64,000 bases of DNA, from positions 28,947,973 to 29,011,972 of the forward strand of contig NC_089273.1 of assembly GCF_963678975.1 (NCBI RefSeq). Direction: 5' to 3'. The notes beneath the pieces are model-generated. The model made no database searches and had not been told where the DNA came from. It worked only from the letters and a program-made list of their open reading frames with translations. This stretch comes from Dysidea avara. Lineage: Eukaryota; Porifera; Demospongiae; Dictyoceratida; Dysideidae. Made by a program: the position numbers and the translations under genes. Below, in pieces: positions 1 through 42,175 of the stretch. Numbering within the stretch: the first letter of the stretch is position 1; every line of letters starts with the position of its first letter.

Positions 1-170
1 TTATAATTTATAGGAGTACCTTTTAAAATACCAACTACCAAACTAGCTACTTCATACATGGTAAACACATACCCATTCTTACTGGTTTGAATTACTATGA
101 TGATGAATATAACTATATATGCAGGGAAGGATCTATAGGGGATCACTTTTAGATTTTACTTGATCAATAT

Positions 171-955
171 CAGGGGTGTAGCCAGGATTTTTTGAAGGGG
201 GTTCCAACAGCAGTATTGAGTTAACAGAAGCAGGGTCTGGGGCACAGCCCCCAGTTGCCGAGAGACTTTCAATATTTTAATGGATCAAAGCTCTATATTG
301 TTATGCAAAAAATAGCACATTAATTATAATGCATATCTATATGAGTGCCCCTGAGATGCAGCTTGTACTATATTTGGTGGAAATAGACAGCATAACACAT
401 AGAGACACAGTTATATAGACATCTGTAAGTGATAGATATATCCCACTGGTACCATGAATTCACTGATACAATTGGAGCAACTTATAATCAAAACATTATA
501 ACTACAAAATATGCATAGCATGGATTCATTCTGCATGCCCAAGTGATAAAGTTATATCTTTAAACACTGCACACCAAAACTATAGCAGTAAAAGGTCATG
601 CTCAGATTTGCATTTATTAAATGTTAGAATGTCTGACTAATGAAGTTCCTTAACATAATGGATATTTACATGCATGTTCTATTAGAGTATGCGTGACTGA
701 GTATATACTTGACTGCTCTATTAGAGTATATCAATTTTTTTTACAAGCTTTCAAGAGGGCTATGTTACCTCTGTAAAATCCTTCCCTGGGAGATGAATGT
801 AAGCTTATCAATTGTTGTACTGTGCCATACACTATTAGTCACTCATTTTGTCCTGCCACACTATTAAAAAAATGGTGTGTTAGGGTCTTTCTGTAAACTC
901 AGAAGTCTAAATTTTACAGGGGTACCTGAATCCCCCTCCCTACTCTATGCCCCTG
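171..955. mobile_element. hAT-like non-autonomous remnant
   Basis: The left end reads CAGGGGTGTAGCCAGGA and the right end TATGCCCCTG, the imperfect inverted ends often seen on hAT-type non-autonomous elements in animals. A G-rich/C-rich pair lies just inside (near 199-206 and 931-937). No transposase frame is present and no clean 8-base target duplication was found, so the borders are approximate. Two copies of the dispersed CTCTATTAGAG motif lie at about 677-730. Confidence 0.4.
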
Positions 956-959
956 AATA

Positions 960-1545
960 TGCTGAACATTACATTAGTCTTAGCATATTTATAATGATCA
1001 CTAATAGCAAGAGTTCATAATATATAGTAGTTAGTAAAAGAGAGAGTAACTAACTGAGATATTTATCAAACTCACTGCCACCAGTACAGTATCAACACCT
1101 CACTCTGTCCTGTACAATAGAGGCTTCACCATATTCATCACCTATCAACAGTTCTCTCATACCAGTAGAGTTATATTAAGCACCAATCAATTCCTTTCCA
1201 TACTAAGAGAGGCATTTATTTCATCAAAAGGTGAACTTGTAGCAGTGCATTTGTACAAGGTATATTGAGCGTTTGATACTCTCCCTCTTCCAATATTATG
1301 ACCTCTTACTAAAGTACAAATGCTCATGAAATCCACCTTATTATTACTGGATTTATGCTAAAGCATTGGAGGTGCACAAGATCAAGATAATCTAATAGAG
1401 CAGTCATCTAACTATCTCTAACAGAACATTCAGCCGTTACAAAATAGTTGGTTCTGCTATGGAATTTATCCATATTTGTCTGCACCTGAAGATGTGTCTA
1501 TACATAAAATGAAGTGCATTGGTTTTATTTAAAAGGTCTTCATTA
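960..1545. repeat. Dispersed repeat, inverted relative of 11390-11710
   Basis: Several blocks here (the stretch around TTAGCATATTTATAATGATCACTA, GGAGGTGCACAAGATCAAGAT, and GAAGTGCATTGG) reappear in reverse complement at about 11390-11710. Both copies hold the CTAATAGAGCAGTCA motif at the same relative place. It looks like two diverged copies of one transposable element body. Confidence 0.45.
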
Positions 1546-1548
1546 ATA

Positions 1549-1848
1549 ACTACAAGTAAACAGAAAATTTGTAATTTTCAACTAGAGTAGGGACCATAGT
1601 ACATCAATAAAAAGTACTGAAACAAGCTGGAGTAGTGCATGATATTAAACCACAGTAAAACAGTAAGAAGTGTCGTATCCTTACTGTTCATTTCCATTAT
1701 GGCATCTTGAGCACACTAGGGATATAGCACTTTTTATTGTTTTACTGTGATTTAATATCGTGTACTACTCCAGCTTGCTTTAATACTTTTTATCGATGTG
1801 CTATGGTCCTTACTCTAGTTGAAAATTTTTCTGTGTACTTGTTTGTTA
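1549..1848. mobile_element. Foldback/MITE, family A
   Basis: A 300-base inverted repeat with arms of about 130 bases and a short loop near 1695-1725. The left arm contains CAACTAGAGTAGGGACCATAG and the right arm its reverse complement with scattered changes. The AATAAAAAGTA..TGAAAC block inside the arms recurs at 19327-19570, 20460-20500, 45540-45580, 49205-49500, 53745-53990 and 58400-58470. No coding capacity. Confidence 0.7.
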
Positions 1849-2189
1849 ACTTTTTTGTAAATAATTATTATGACTAGTGAACCCACGCATACAGCATCTG
1901 AAATGGCATTGCGTGCCCCAATTATCGTCTGAAAAGTGAAGTGTCCATTACGCTTCATTGTCAGCTATGTTCAACCCGCTACACAGCATTTCGGATCAAG
2001 AACTGTTCGAAAAGTACCTCTGCCATCCATGCCTACCGAAAGAAAGAAATGGTGCCACAAAAATGCCCCAGTTATATCAATTATCATCTGAAAAGTGAAG
2101 TACCCATTGCGCTTCGTTGTCGGCTATGTTCAACCTGTTACACAGCAGTACGAATCAAGAATTGTACAAATAATTAACTAACTGTTCGA

Positions 2190-2700
2190 AAGCACTTCTG
2201 CAATCAAAATAGCCACTGTGAACAATACGGATAATTTCCATTACGAGGGGAAGCCATCACGTGCTACTGCCAAATTGACACTTTTTGCTGTCAGCAAAGA
2301 TGAATGGGACACAAAGGAGGACACCGGTGAGTCCATGAAGAATGCATTGTACATACTGCGGTATGCCAAAAGGCACCTATCAAGCCAAAGTGACATCAAA
2401 CAGTGAAAAAATCAAGCCCATAGCCTTACCTGTTATCAAGTTACACTTGTCTGAAGGCATCAGGCAGTCAGTCAGTCACTAGAAAATTCCATTAAATAAA
2501 TTATTTTTAAAATTCTGTAGCACTTTCTTGAAAGCATTTTGGGTCGATTTAAAAGCTTGTTTAGGCTTAGTTACACATAACCAATACTGCCTCATCATCA
2601 TCGGGGAAATTTCAGGCTGGTTTTTGGGTGATGTTATTTTTCAGACCATGCCTACTCCTTTGTGGTCCCTACTATATGCTACTATCATACTGTATGATAC
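2190..2700 (+). repeat. Interspersed repeat family B, copy 1
   Basis: The block GGGACACAAAGGAGGACA..GAGTCCATGA..GCATTGTA, ending in a CAGTCAGTCAGT run and a tail with GGTTTTTGGGTGAT, is shared with 46880-47350 (+) and 59545-59800 (reverse strand). Short scraps occur at 3740-3780 and 4115-4140. The CAGT-rich tail suggests a SINE- or LINE-like retroelement, but no RNA polymerase III promoter boxes were recognised. The short ORF at 2218-2406 lies inside the repeat and is not a gene. Confidence 0.5.
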
Positions 2701-2759
2701 TTAAGCTTGTGGCAATGTATACACAAGTATATAGCTACACATGCCACTGAAAATGCTCT

Positions 2760-3110
2760 CAGATCCAATCTGGTATCATTCAATTTTTTCAAAATTTCCA
2801 GTTTCAAACACATTATTAGCACCTATTGTTGTGCAATTGTGAGGGAGTGTTGGTTGTTTAAAGTTACCCAAACGTTTCCATTAACAAATGCTGCAGAGCT
2901 TATACCCAATCTAAGACAAATTATAAACATTGGAATGCGGAAAATGATAAACGACTCCCATCAAACTATACATAGATCAACCAGCCTAACTTCTATTGTC
3001 ATTAAGTTATGGAACAGATTACCAATAACAAGATCATTGAATCTCTATCTCTGCACAAAATGGTTTTCAGAATATTTCAGTTTAGTCTTCACTCACTTAT
3101 CACAGCTGTT
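2760..3110 (+). pseudogene. LINE pol C-terminal-like fragment
   Basis: The open frame contains a stretch ending in KLWNRLP, resembling the W-N-x-L-P block near the C-terminus of many jockey/CR1-type LINE polyproteins. It precedes, rather than follows, the reverse-transcriptase scrap at 3319-3735, so the two are separate or rearranged fragments. No intact start or full domain. Confidence 0.35.
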
Positions 3111-3318
3111 AATGATTGGTCATGAACACCAAAGTACCATGCACTGCCTAATTTTGGACTTTGTCAGCACTTTTGATTTGTGTCCGATGAGTATTTATTA
3201 CTCAAACTAAATTCCTTGGGTGTCACTGGAAAGCTGCTAAAATGACTTTGAGTTTTTTTTTACTTGTAGATATCAACATGTATGTTTAATGGTAAATTAT
3301 GTAGTTGGCTACCTGTTA

Positions 3319-3735
3319 CAAGGATCAGCTCTAGGCCACTTGTTATTTCTATTATATGATCTGCCCTCTGTGGTACAACATTCCAACATCAAAATGAATT
3401 GTGATGTCGCATTTATACTTACATAGATAAGTTTTTAGAGAACTGTGAAAGTCACAAGATTATTTAGATATAATTTTCCTGTGGACTGTAGAGTAGTGAT
3501 TTCAGTTAAATTTGCAAAAATGTGATACATTACAGTGTATATAGAAAATGTAATCTCAATTCAACCGACTTACTCCATTAATGGTACCCCAACATCCTAA
3601 AAATCACTTGTTGATTACTTGGGAGTTTATATAAATACTACTCTTGATTGGTCTGATCACTGTCACATTATTGCTGCCAAAGCCACCAAGTATAATTATA
3701 TGTCATTCAATTTGATGCAAGTTAACACCTATGCA
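3319..3735 (+). pseudogene. Non-LTR retrotransposon reverse transcriptase fragment
   Basis: Translation starts QGSALGHLLFLLYDLPSVV, a decayed form of the RT block QGS-x-LGPLLFLLYINDLP. After a frameshift and stops it resumes with a LGVYINTTLDWSDHC segment that matches the RT thumb region (DLGV-x-I..L-W-S-x-H). The catalytic FADD box is lost (CDVAF at its place). A dead 5'-truncated LINE of the jockey/CR1 kind. Confidence 0.6.
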
Positions 3736-3801
3736 GTAGTGGAAACAGAAATGGGATGCAAAGGAGGACAAAGATAAGCTCATGATTTATCTAGTATGGC
3801 T

Positions 3802-4112
3802 GTTGTCACTAGTGATGCACCAATAAGAGATTTAGCCGATTATCTGATTAACCGAAGTTGAAATTCACATATTGGCCGATACCGATAACCGATCCGATGT
3901 TTATGTTAACCAAAATTTCACATGTATTTGGTAAAATTGTCAATTTTAAAACACTATGTTGTCTTATTTTTATGAAAACAATATCATCAGGATCTGTAAA
4001 ATTAATCGGCTGATTAATCGGCTAATATTACCGATACCGATATTGCAAAAATGTGGCCAATAAACCAATTTCCGATTATTAACCGATTAATCGGTGCATC
4101 ACTAGTTGTCAC
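3802..4112. mobile_element. hAT-type MITE with 8-bp target duplication
   Basis: Element 3810-4104 has inverted ends TAGTGATGCACC and GGTGCATCACTA and is flanked on both sides by the identical octamer GTTGTCAC (3802-3809 and 4105-4112). An 8-base target duplication is the hAT hallmark. The interior is made of degenerate CCGATTA/TAATCGG blocks. A longer relative with similar ends lies at 10472-11117. Confidence 0.85.
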
Positions 4113-5200
4113 GGTCAGTGGTTGGCAAAAGGCATGTCTCCTCCCCAAGCAACAATAAACAATGGAGCAGTCAAGCTTGAATTATATTAATTATATGTAG
4201 TCAAGTTATGTTTTCTTAAAAGCATGGCAGTTGGATCAATTAAATCAATATTAATTTTGCAGGAAGTGGTTGGGGTCACTTTGGAGCATTAATTTTAGAT
4301 TTCATTATACCCAATACCACCTAGCTATGAAGCATGACACTGGTTGTTTGGTTGACAGAAAAGTATGATCCCTCATGATAATTAAGTACAATACAGTATA
4401 AATCTTCATGAGCTCTACGATATAGTATTGCTTCAATGTATGATAGATATACTTATTCTAGAACATATATAATTGTCCACTGTGGAAAATATTGATGTAT
4501 GGTTATTTGAAAAGCAACTTTCCATCTTAATATGAGCCGGTTGTGACACCTTACCAACACCTTTGAATCTGGCTCACTGGAATTATAATCATTAGTTCAG
4601 TATAATACCCTTTGTCACTCTACTCAGCATCATGGGATGTAGTCGATCTGTTGATATGCCATGCATAACAATATTCAAGAAGTCAATGTTTAAGTAGTGG
4701 TTGAATGCAGAGAATATCTCAGATCCCAGCTGTTGTGGCTCCCTTGATGCATGCTTAGATGCATGTTGCAGGGATCAAGTCATCACTGGGTCTGAGATCC
4801 TTTTCTGCATTCTTCACAGTTTTAGATACATGCTTCTGACTCCCTGTATTTACAGGCCTAGCCTTCTCACAGGTCCCTAGTGGGATAGAGCACTTAATTA
4901 GTTTTGTAAGTAGCTACGATTTATTTTAAAAATTCTGCCAGGGCTCCAGTTATTATTACTTTTTTTAGTAACTTGGTATAGACTCCTGACCCCTTGTAGC
5001 TGGCTAATTATATTATATATCTAATTGTTAAATTATTATGACGTTTGTCTCTCTATACATATATATATCTTATAATGACTAATGTATGGAAGTGTAAATA
5101 TTTCAAGGATTGATGTTTCACTGTTAACCTTGAAATTAGTGAAAAATTTCTCACTCAAGATAATTATTATAGGCGTAGGTAAATGAAATTAATTACAGGC
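4113..5200. other. Intergenic, nothing recognised
   Basis: AT-rich sequence with no supported exon. A short imperfect hairpin lies near 4727-4800 (GATCCCAGC..TGATGCATGCTTAGATGCATG), otherwise no feature stood out. Confidence 0.3.
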
Positions 5201-5701
5201 GCTTAATTTATAGATCGTTCGAGACCCAACTATCTGGAGTAAATGACTCCAGATGCTTCTATGGAAAGGACTCTTGTGCTCCTGTCGAGGCGTCTGTATA
5301 GCCGTTTCATACACACTAGAGTGAAAACATCTTGGTCTAAAAAGCATAGCTACGACGACACTCGCCAGGCGCGCACTATCAGGCGTGGGTTTCGTTTCAA
5401 TGTAACTACGTACTGTAGAGCTGCTAAACCACCCATCCCAAATGCAATAATTATAGATTTGTTATATCCTTTAATTTAGCTGCTTCTGTCGTAATGGACA
5501 GGGTATATGTCAATAAATCAGTAGCATCACGTGATAGCTTAAGTTAATTATTTGGTTCGTAATATTATTTTAGGCACACATGATGAATAACTAGTATGGT
5601 GTCGCTACTTCGACAGACTTTAGATAGTAATTTTACCACATTCGGTCGACAGACTAACACCGGCTGCGCTTGTTATTGCTGCAACTGAGAAGACTCTTGA
5701 C
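5200..5701 (+). promoter_or_regulatory. CpG-bearing upstream region of the ankyrin-CARD gene
   Basis: CpG dinucleotides are visibly denser here and on to about 6430 than in the surrounding AT-rich DNA (for example the GGCGCGCAC and TCGAGGCG stretches near 5287-5375). The region directly precedes the first coding exon at 5702. No TATA box at a fixed distance was identified. A 78-codon open frame at 5243-5479 lies in it; it has no recognisable domain and could be chance or 5' leader. Confidence 0.35.
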
Positions 5702-35587
<29,886 letters not shown>

Positions 35588-36690
35588 GATTTACTTATAA
35601 TGTTCTTTACTATATAGTATATTTTTGTAATCCTGTTTAATGATTGGCTTCTTGGCTACAATTATGTAGCCAAGATTTAAATACACAATATAGTGAAGGC
35701 AATTTGGTGTAATATGTTTATTATTATTTGGTTATTTGCTTATTCATTAATAGAATTTTGATGCTTACGTACACTGTACCTACACAATTAACTCTTATTC
35801 AGATTGTTATATGCATTTTATCTACAGTAAGTTCATTGGATAACACACAGAATTTTGCCACTATACAGTATATGCATGATCGAAAATAGCTGAAAAGTAG
35901 CATTGATGTTTGTGATGTTGCACTGCAATGTTCAATGTTCATGATTAACTTACAGAGGAGGATCTATACTGTACTTTAAGAAACATTAGAATACTTAGTT
36001 ACAAAATTATAGCTATTACATCTCAAATTTGAGCTTTGTTTTTGGAAGCACTTTTAATTGCTGACTGACTTCATTCTCTTGCAAGTAAATAATCTAGTTT
36101 TGTACCAATTTTTCCAAATTAAATCCAAAATGATTATTACAAGATTTAAAAGTCTTTGCCTACTTTACTACTTTCCTAGTATAATTATTTTCTGGTGCTG
36201 AATTTTTCACTTCTAACAAAGTGTTAGTATCTGTCCTGCAGTCTCAAATGAAGTGTCAGTAACTTTCAATTAGAAAACTAGGTGGTGTTAAAATAAAACT
36301 CAAGTGATATCACACAATAATGCCTCCTACAACATATTGACACAGTTGGTAAGTGTAATAATAACACTCTCTTAACTACTGATCTGCACTTGGATATCCA
36401 ATGTTCTTGAGCAAGTGTTTCTGGTACCCCAATGTGGAACATAATAACAAGATGAATGATTAGCCTATCATGGTGTTCTGCACAAGTGTAGGATATTAGT
36501 TTGTGTCACATCTGAATTTGCATTTATTCTTAGATCTTAAATCACCAGTTACATCTTACATCTTAAATCATCATATTACATCTATCATCAGTTGTTACTA
36601 CAAATTGTAACTTCTCCTTTTGTGGCCATTCTAATTGTGTCTGAAAAGCACTTGGATTCATGTATGTATACAAGTGCTTGGATGCACATG
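35588..36690. other. Intergenic between the two genes, first part
   Basis: AT-rich 3' flank. Around 36525-36590 ATCTTAAATCA repeats three times. Nothing else recognised. Confidence 0.3.
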
Positions 36691-36698
36691 ATACGTAC

Positions 36699-36818
36699 CT
36701 TGGCTTTTTAAAATTTATGTTGCTGTCAATATGCAATGGCCCATTGTTGATCTCTCTCTTCGTGAATACGGTGTATATTGGCATAATAATAATATTATCG
36801 CAAAATTCAAGATGTGAT
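36699..36818 (-). CDS. Candidate isolated exon
   Basis: On the reverse strand an acceptor TTGTTACAG and a consensus donor AAG|GTACGT bound 120 bases with one open frame. The peptide includes SHLEFCDNIIIMPIYTVFT and REINNGPLHIDSNINFKKP, of ordinary protein composition. Entry is one base into a codon and exit is in phase 2. No family is recognised and no partner exon was found. It could be a gene relic, an exon of an unseen antisense gene, or chance. Confidence 0.25.
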
Positions 36819-37139
36819 CTGTAACAATTTTTGTAGTAATGTAAAGTATTCAGCATTAATACAGTTGTAAGAGATTGACTGTGTTGCTGTAGATGAAGGT
36901 CAGGTGTACTCTCTCACAAAAAGCTTTGCATCAAAAATATTTGTTTCGTTTACTAAACTCAAAACCCAAGTTTTATTGAGTTGTAAAACATGAAGCTTTA
37001 TGTAGTGATAGTGTTAGACCCTTCAATTACTTGTTGGTATCTATATACGTAGCTAACTATATACACCCTGTACATAGTTGTACTGCTACAATAGAAGTGC
37101 ATGGTTATTATACAGGCAATATAGGCAGTGCAGATTTAC

Positions 37140-37340
37140 ATGACAATTCAGGTGAATTTGGTGCCAAAATCAAGTGGCACCAAATTCCCCTGAATTCTCC
37201 TTATTGAAGTTTTTACCATTAACCCCCAGCCATTTCTTGGCCACCACCTTGAATTTCACATCCTTTTTCGCCACAGCTTTTTTGAAGACCGCACTCTTTT
37301 CAACAGCTTGGCTGTTTTGGATTAGATATCATTTCTTTTT
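37140..37340 (+). repeat. Leader of a minisatellite-bearing repeat, copy 2
   Basis: Matches 27780-27965 block by block (CACCAAATTCACC-like start, AGCCATTTCTTGGCCACC, TTTCACATCCTTTTTC, GGCTGTTTTGGATTAGATAT). It begins with a stem-loop: AATTCAGGTGAATTTGGTGCC pairs with GGCACCAAATTCCCCTGAATT across about 10 bases (37144-37195). Confidence 0.75.
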
Positions 37341-37504
37341 GTATTTGCATTTTAATCTATCTTTTGTTCTTTACCACAGGAAGAAGAAAAAGATAAAGCA
37401 GATTCTTAATACTTTAACTATTTCTGATTTTATCAGTAAATATACAAATTATAATACATATATTTATTACATGCCAATTATTCCCTACTGGATAACTTGC
37501 CTGC

Positions 37505-38095
37505 AGCTGATCTTTCTACTGGGTCACTTGAAATCTAGTTGAACTCTCTACAGGGTGATTTGCTTGTAGCTGAAATCTCTACAGGGTGATTTGTTTGTAG
37601 CTGAAACTCTCTGCAGGGTGACTTGCTTGTAGCTGAAATCTCTACAGGGTGATTTGTTTGCAGCTGAATTCTCTACAGGGTGACTTGTTGCTAACTGATC
37701 TCTCTATAACTTGTTTATAGCTGAACTCTCTACAGGGTGGTTTTTTTGTAGCTGATCATGAACTCTCTACAAAGCAACTTCTTCTAGCTGATCTCTCTGC
37801 AGAATGACTTGTTTCTATAGCTGAACGCTCTACAGGGTGATCTGTTTCTAGCTGAGCTCTCTACAGGGTGACTTGTTTTCTAGCTGATCTCTATAGAGTA
37901 ACTTGTTTCTAGCTGAACTCTCTACAGGATGGTTTCTTTGTAGCTGAACTCTCTACAGGGTGACTTGCTTCTAGCTGATTTCTTTATAGATTAACTTGTT
38001 TCTAGCTAAACTCACTACAAGGTGATTTATTTGTAGCTGAACTCTCTACGGGGTGAATTGGTTTCAAGCTGATCTCCCTACAGGGTGACTTGTAA
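37505..38095 (+). repeat. 31-bp minisatellite array 3
   Basis: About 18 copies of the CTCTACAGGGTGACTTG..TAGCTGA unit, in the same orientation as array 1 and the best conserved of the three. It ends shortly before a CTCTATTACAG motif pair at 38117-38150. Confidence 0.92.
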
Positions 38096-38159
38096 TGGTT
38101 GCATTAGGTAACTGAATGTTTTATTAGGGTAACTGCTCTATTACAGTATCTCAATCTCA

Positions 38160-40029
38160 CTTTTGCTACACCTATTTCGCTTTTTGAATCATAACTAAGT
38201 GGTTTATAATCCGATTCTTCTGTATTACTTCAAGGGCTTTCTATCATGATTATTCCAGCTACATACCGATTTTCAGCTCATTGCTCTAAGCAGTTTGTCT
38301 GTTTTATTATTATTCATAAAATTCAATCGCATAATTGTGACACAGGTTGGGGTTTGTATCATATCTCCATGGTCTTTATCTCGATTCCTTTCAAACACAA
38401 AAAGGCATGGTTACTCCATCTACTTACTAGCTCTTTCCTCCAAGGGGTCTACCCCGTGGGAATGACAGAATTTCTACCTTATTTTATGCAAATAATCAGT
38501 AATAACTCTGTGAATGTTCATCAGATTCCTACCACACTTGGTACTGAGATCTGCTTTAATGAGCTCTTTAAGTGTGCCAAATTTCAGCCAGATTGGATTG
38601 TGCATTGGTGTTATGATGGATTTGTGAATTGTGTAAAATGAAGAAGAAAATAATGAAGAAATCAAAGCAAAAATTTGGTGCTCGCATCTCGGAAATGTCT
38701 GATCCAGGAGTGATTTTCTTCAAATTTGGTAGGCATTCCAGCCTGATTTAAAATTTTTCGAAAAATGGACTTCTTATATGCTCAATAGATAGAGTATTGA
38801 TTGCCGATCTCAGAAATTTATAATTTGTTGGGTTGGAATTAGCTACTTTGGCATGCACAGTGCTTAAAAATTGAAAATAAGTACACTGTTTTCTCCAGGG
38901 CTCCCCAAACATTTTAAAGTGAAAATGGCACAATTGAATTAGGAAGCCATCTAGCAACCTGGACTGTCTTGAAACTGCAGTTGCTTCTAGCTGCAAGTTT
39001 GTACATGTAATGAGAGAAACTTCAGGTCTTATCGGATCTCATCTCAGTAATCTATGCTTTGTGGTGAGCAAATATGTTTCACCTACTGCACACTTCTCAA
39101 TACAACAGTGTATACCCATAGGAAAGTGGTTATCTCAAGTAAGTAAAAAATCAATTTAACAACTTTTAAAGGTAAACAACTAAAGTGAAGGTGTCACAAT
39201 GATGAAACAATACCTAAGGTGGAGTTGTGGTTTCAATTATGACACTGTTATGCCGACTTTGAAGTGGTTTATACTTTTGAGCTGATGACACTGCCATCGT
39301 AAAATTGCTGTGGAGCTGAAAATAGAGATTTCCAACCTACCAATTTTTCACATATATATTTGCTAATCAATTTACACCCCTTCAACAAATATTTCACGAG
39401 CTGCTGTTTTAGTATGTAGTAACCAATGCTTCGTACTTCACAATGCACTTTAACAAATTAAATTTCATCCAGTACTATTGAAATACATGAAATCAAAATT
39501 TCAGAAATAAAATTATCCAATGGGAGCCCATACAAAAATTCTGTACAACGTAATGTATGGGACAACACGGGATTTTATGGCACCACTTATATCAAATGTT
39601 ATCAAGTTTCCACAAGTTTCTGTGACCTATAAGGCTGAAAGAAGTGATCCTAGGCAAAGTAGATACGCTGATTCTGAATTTAGCATTGATTTTTTGATGA
39701 AAAGGTGTTTTGTGGTGGTCAACGACAAAAATTTGTCTTGTAAAAGGGTGTAGCACCACTTCAGAATTCTGCGTTACAACCATCCTGGCATTCAAGACAA
39801 CCATCCATGTCAAATATATATAATTTTAAAGTGAGCAGTTTGTTGTGTTGTGAAGAATTGCTTAATAGCATGCAAGGTGATGCATAGCTTTTGAAAAAGC
39901 AGTGCTTGGCAAGTGATACCAACCTTGTAAGGCTTCACAACTACCTGTTGTGATGTTCTGATCTTCCCACTACTATTATTGTCTTTTTTGTTGCAGCTGC
40001 ATAAGTGTAATTCTAGTCAGAGACAATTT
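38160..40029. other. Intergenic, second part, unrecognised
   Basis: Several open frames of 60-130 codons occur on both strands (for example 38246-38641) without recognised motifs, signal sequences or splice structure. Phrases such as ATTTCAGCCAGATTGGATTG suggest old repetitive DNA but no second copy was found here. Confidence 0.3.
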
Positions 40030-40654
40030 GTGACTCTATTTTGGAAAACCATACATTTGGGCACAATGGTCATTTTTCTTTTTTATAGCTACAATGAAGC
40101 ACTGGGTGGTTATCTACCTTGTGTGAAAATTTTGTGATGATACATTGAAGCATTCCAAAGATATGGCTAATTTACTGTCTAATACACAACAAACTAACTT
40201 TTCATCATCAGTTTATAGAACTGTATAGTGATCAGGTGTGACAAATTGATGACAAATTACTTTGTTGACAAAGATCTTCATTCTTACAATCTAAAATGGA
40301 TGAAGAGAGATCTTTGAGAGTTTAATCATGTGTTCTTTGTGCCTTTCCTCAATTAAATCACTTGTATTATTGTCTAAAGACAAGAAAATGTACAGTTTTG
40401 AGAATGAACAAATCACCCAATTTGTAAGTTAATTGCTGTCCCACGCATTGTGAAACTACTACATGGTCTGATATAATTGAGTATATCTCCTAGAATAAAG
40501 AAGCTATGGGTGTGAAATTTCACAGCAAGAAGGCTTAATAGTTGCTTTATCAGAATATGCAAAAAAAAGTTACAATAATCGCTGAAATTTTCAATTGAGA
40601 ATTCCCACAAATTTTGCATGTGCCCAAATGTATAGTTTTCCAAAACATGGTCAC
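40030..40654. mobile_element. Inverted-end DNA element
   Basis: Ends of about 36 bases: GTGACTCTATTTTGGAAAAC then CATACATTTGGGCACA on the left; the right end is the reverse complement with a few changes (TGCCCAAATGTATAGTTTTC..GGTCAC). 625 bases. The terminal pattern matches 8175-8424. The reverse-strand open frame 40413-40643 includes the terminal repeat and is not a transposase. Confidence 0.75.
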
Positions 40655-41269
40655 ATTTATTGTTTCTCTTTATTATGCAATGATGTCATCATAATATTAT
40701 ATAACAATTACTATCGTCTATACTTTTAGTGTGGCAAATAAAGTGAAATAGTATCAAAAAATTGCTGTTTTACAATAATATTGAAGAATACTGGTCATAT
40801 ATGTTGGAATCTGATTGTCATATTTTGCAAAGTAATTGTTAATTGTGCCCTGTAATGTCAAAGGTCACTCTGTAATACAGTATCACAAATTAATCATCTG
40901 TAATATGTTTGGGGTACCTGTATATAATTTTAATTTTACAGAAGACACACTATTCTTAGAAAATTACTTACTCAAGCATTAACTATTACAAGTGGTCATT
41001 CTACAAAGGGGTGGTCACCTTAGAAAGGTTTTACCTACCTCATACATTTTACTACATTAAATGGTGATGTGGTGAAAATTTTATGTCATTAGAAAATTCA
41101 TACTCAAATTTATGGCACTTTGGATATTGTGCTGGGTGCCACGCTAATGTACAGAAAAATCCTAAAAATGTCGTACACCGCTCTGCTGACTTCTTTTGCT
41201 TATATCTTTTGGTAGGAACCACTGCGGTTTGCTTCTAATAGATAGCACAATATTTGTCACACCAAAGAA

Positions 41270-41870
41270 TTTGAGGAATGTAAAATTTTTAATTTGCTAT
41301 AAAATCGCAGTTGGCGAAATTTTAATTTGGCGAAATGCTATCACTGAAAAATTGGCGAATGGCGTAAGTACGATGCTCTACTGACCCGCTTTAAAGACTA
41401 TAGGACATATTAATTTCCCTTTGAAATTATTCCTCTTTAAGTAGTACCGCTCCAGCTACTGTACTCGAATATCTGTGCTCCAATTTCTTTCGTGGCCACA
41501 CCCACTTTCAGGATTATTTGCTGTCTCAGCCTGTCTGTAGGCATACTCGCCCATTTATCAATGGCTGCGCACGAATTCATGTCTGCTGCTGTTGTCTGCA
41601 AGCTTATGTGGAGCCACGCCCACTGATCGAGTACGAGTTCCAGTATAGTCAGTAAGCCACACCCTTTTGCATGCGTGGAACCACACCAATTTACCAGTTT
41701 CAGCTGTATCCACGTAGGTTTGTCGAAAACTTACTTCAACAACTGCTTGACCCAAGGTTTGAAAATAATATTGACGAAATTTAAATTTGTCGGTTTAGTG
41801 ACGAATTGCCAATTCGCCAAATTTAGTTCACCGCCAAATTTAATTGATATACGGTACATGTGCTCACGCG
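41270..41870. repeat. TTGGCGAA-type dispersed repeat
   Basis: GGCGAAATTTTAATTTGGCG at about 41317 and the reverse-type TTCGCCAAATTTAG / CCGCCAAATTTAATTGATAT at 41813-41850 look like opposite ends of a DNA element. Between them lies sequence with GGCCACACCCAC and AGCCACGCCCAC blocks. Borders and family are uncertain. Confidence 0.4.
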
Positions 41871-42175
41871 GCGTCACGCCGGATTCTTGAGATGCACGAC
41901 ACACTTGCAGACTGCTCATTCCAGTGGTGTTGGTGTTGTATTTATAGTTGAAGGATGTTCTAGCAGAAAATTAGAGCACTATAATGCCTACATTAATAGG
42001 CATGCGTACATTATGCGGAATAATTTTTTGAATATCGGTGGTAGAAAGAATCAGGAATAATTCCGGAATAATTGGGTGATCTTCCGGAAAATTCACACAT
42101 TTTTCGTGTAGTATCGCAGAAAAATTTGTAAAGGAACATCCACAATCATTGCTAGCATATAAAATCGGGCATGAA

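Noticed and set aside
38246..38641. 131-codon open frame
   Set aside because: No recognised motif, no splice or start context, and AT-rich regions of this length yield such frames by chance.
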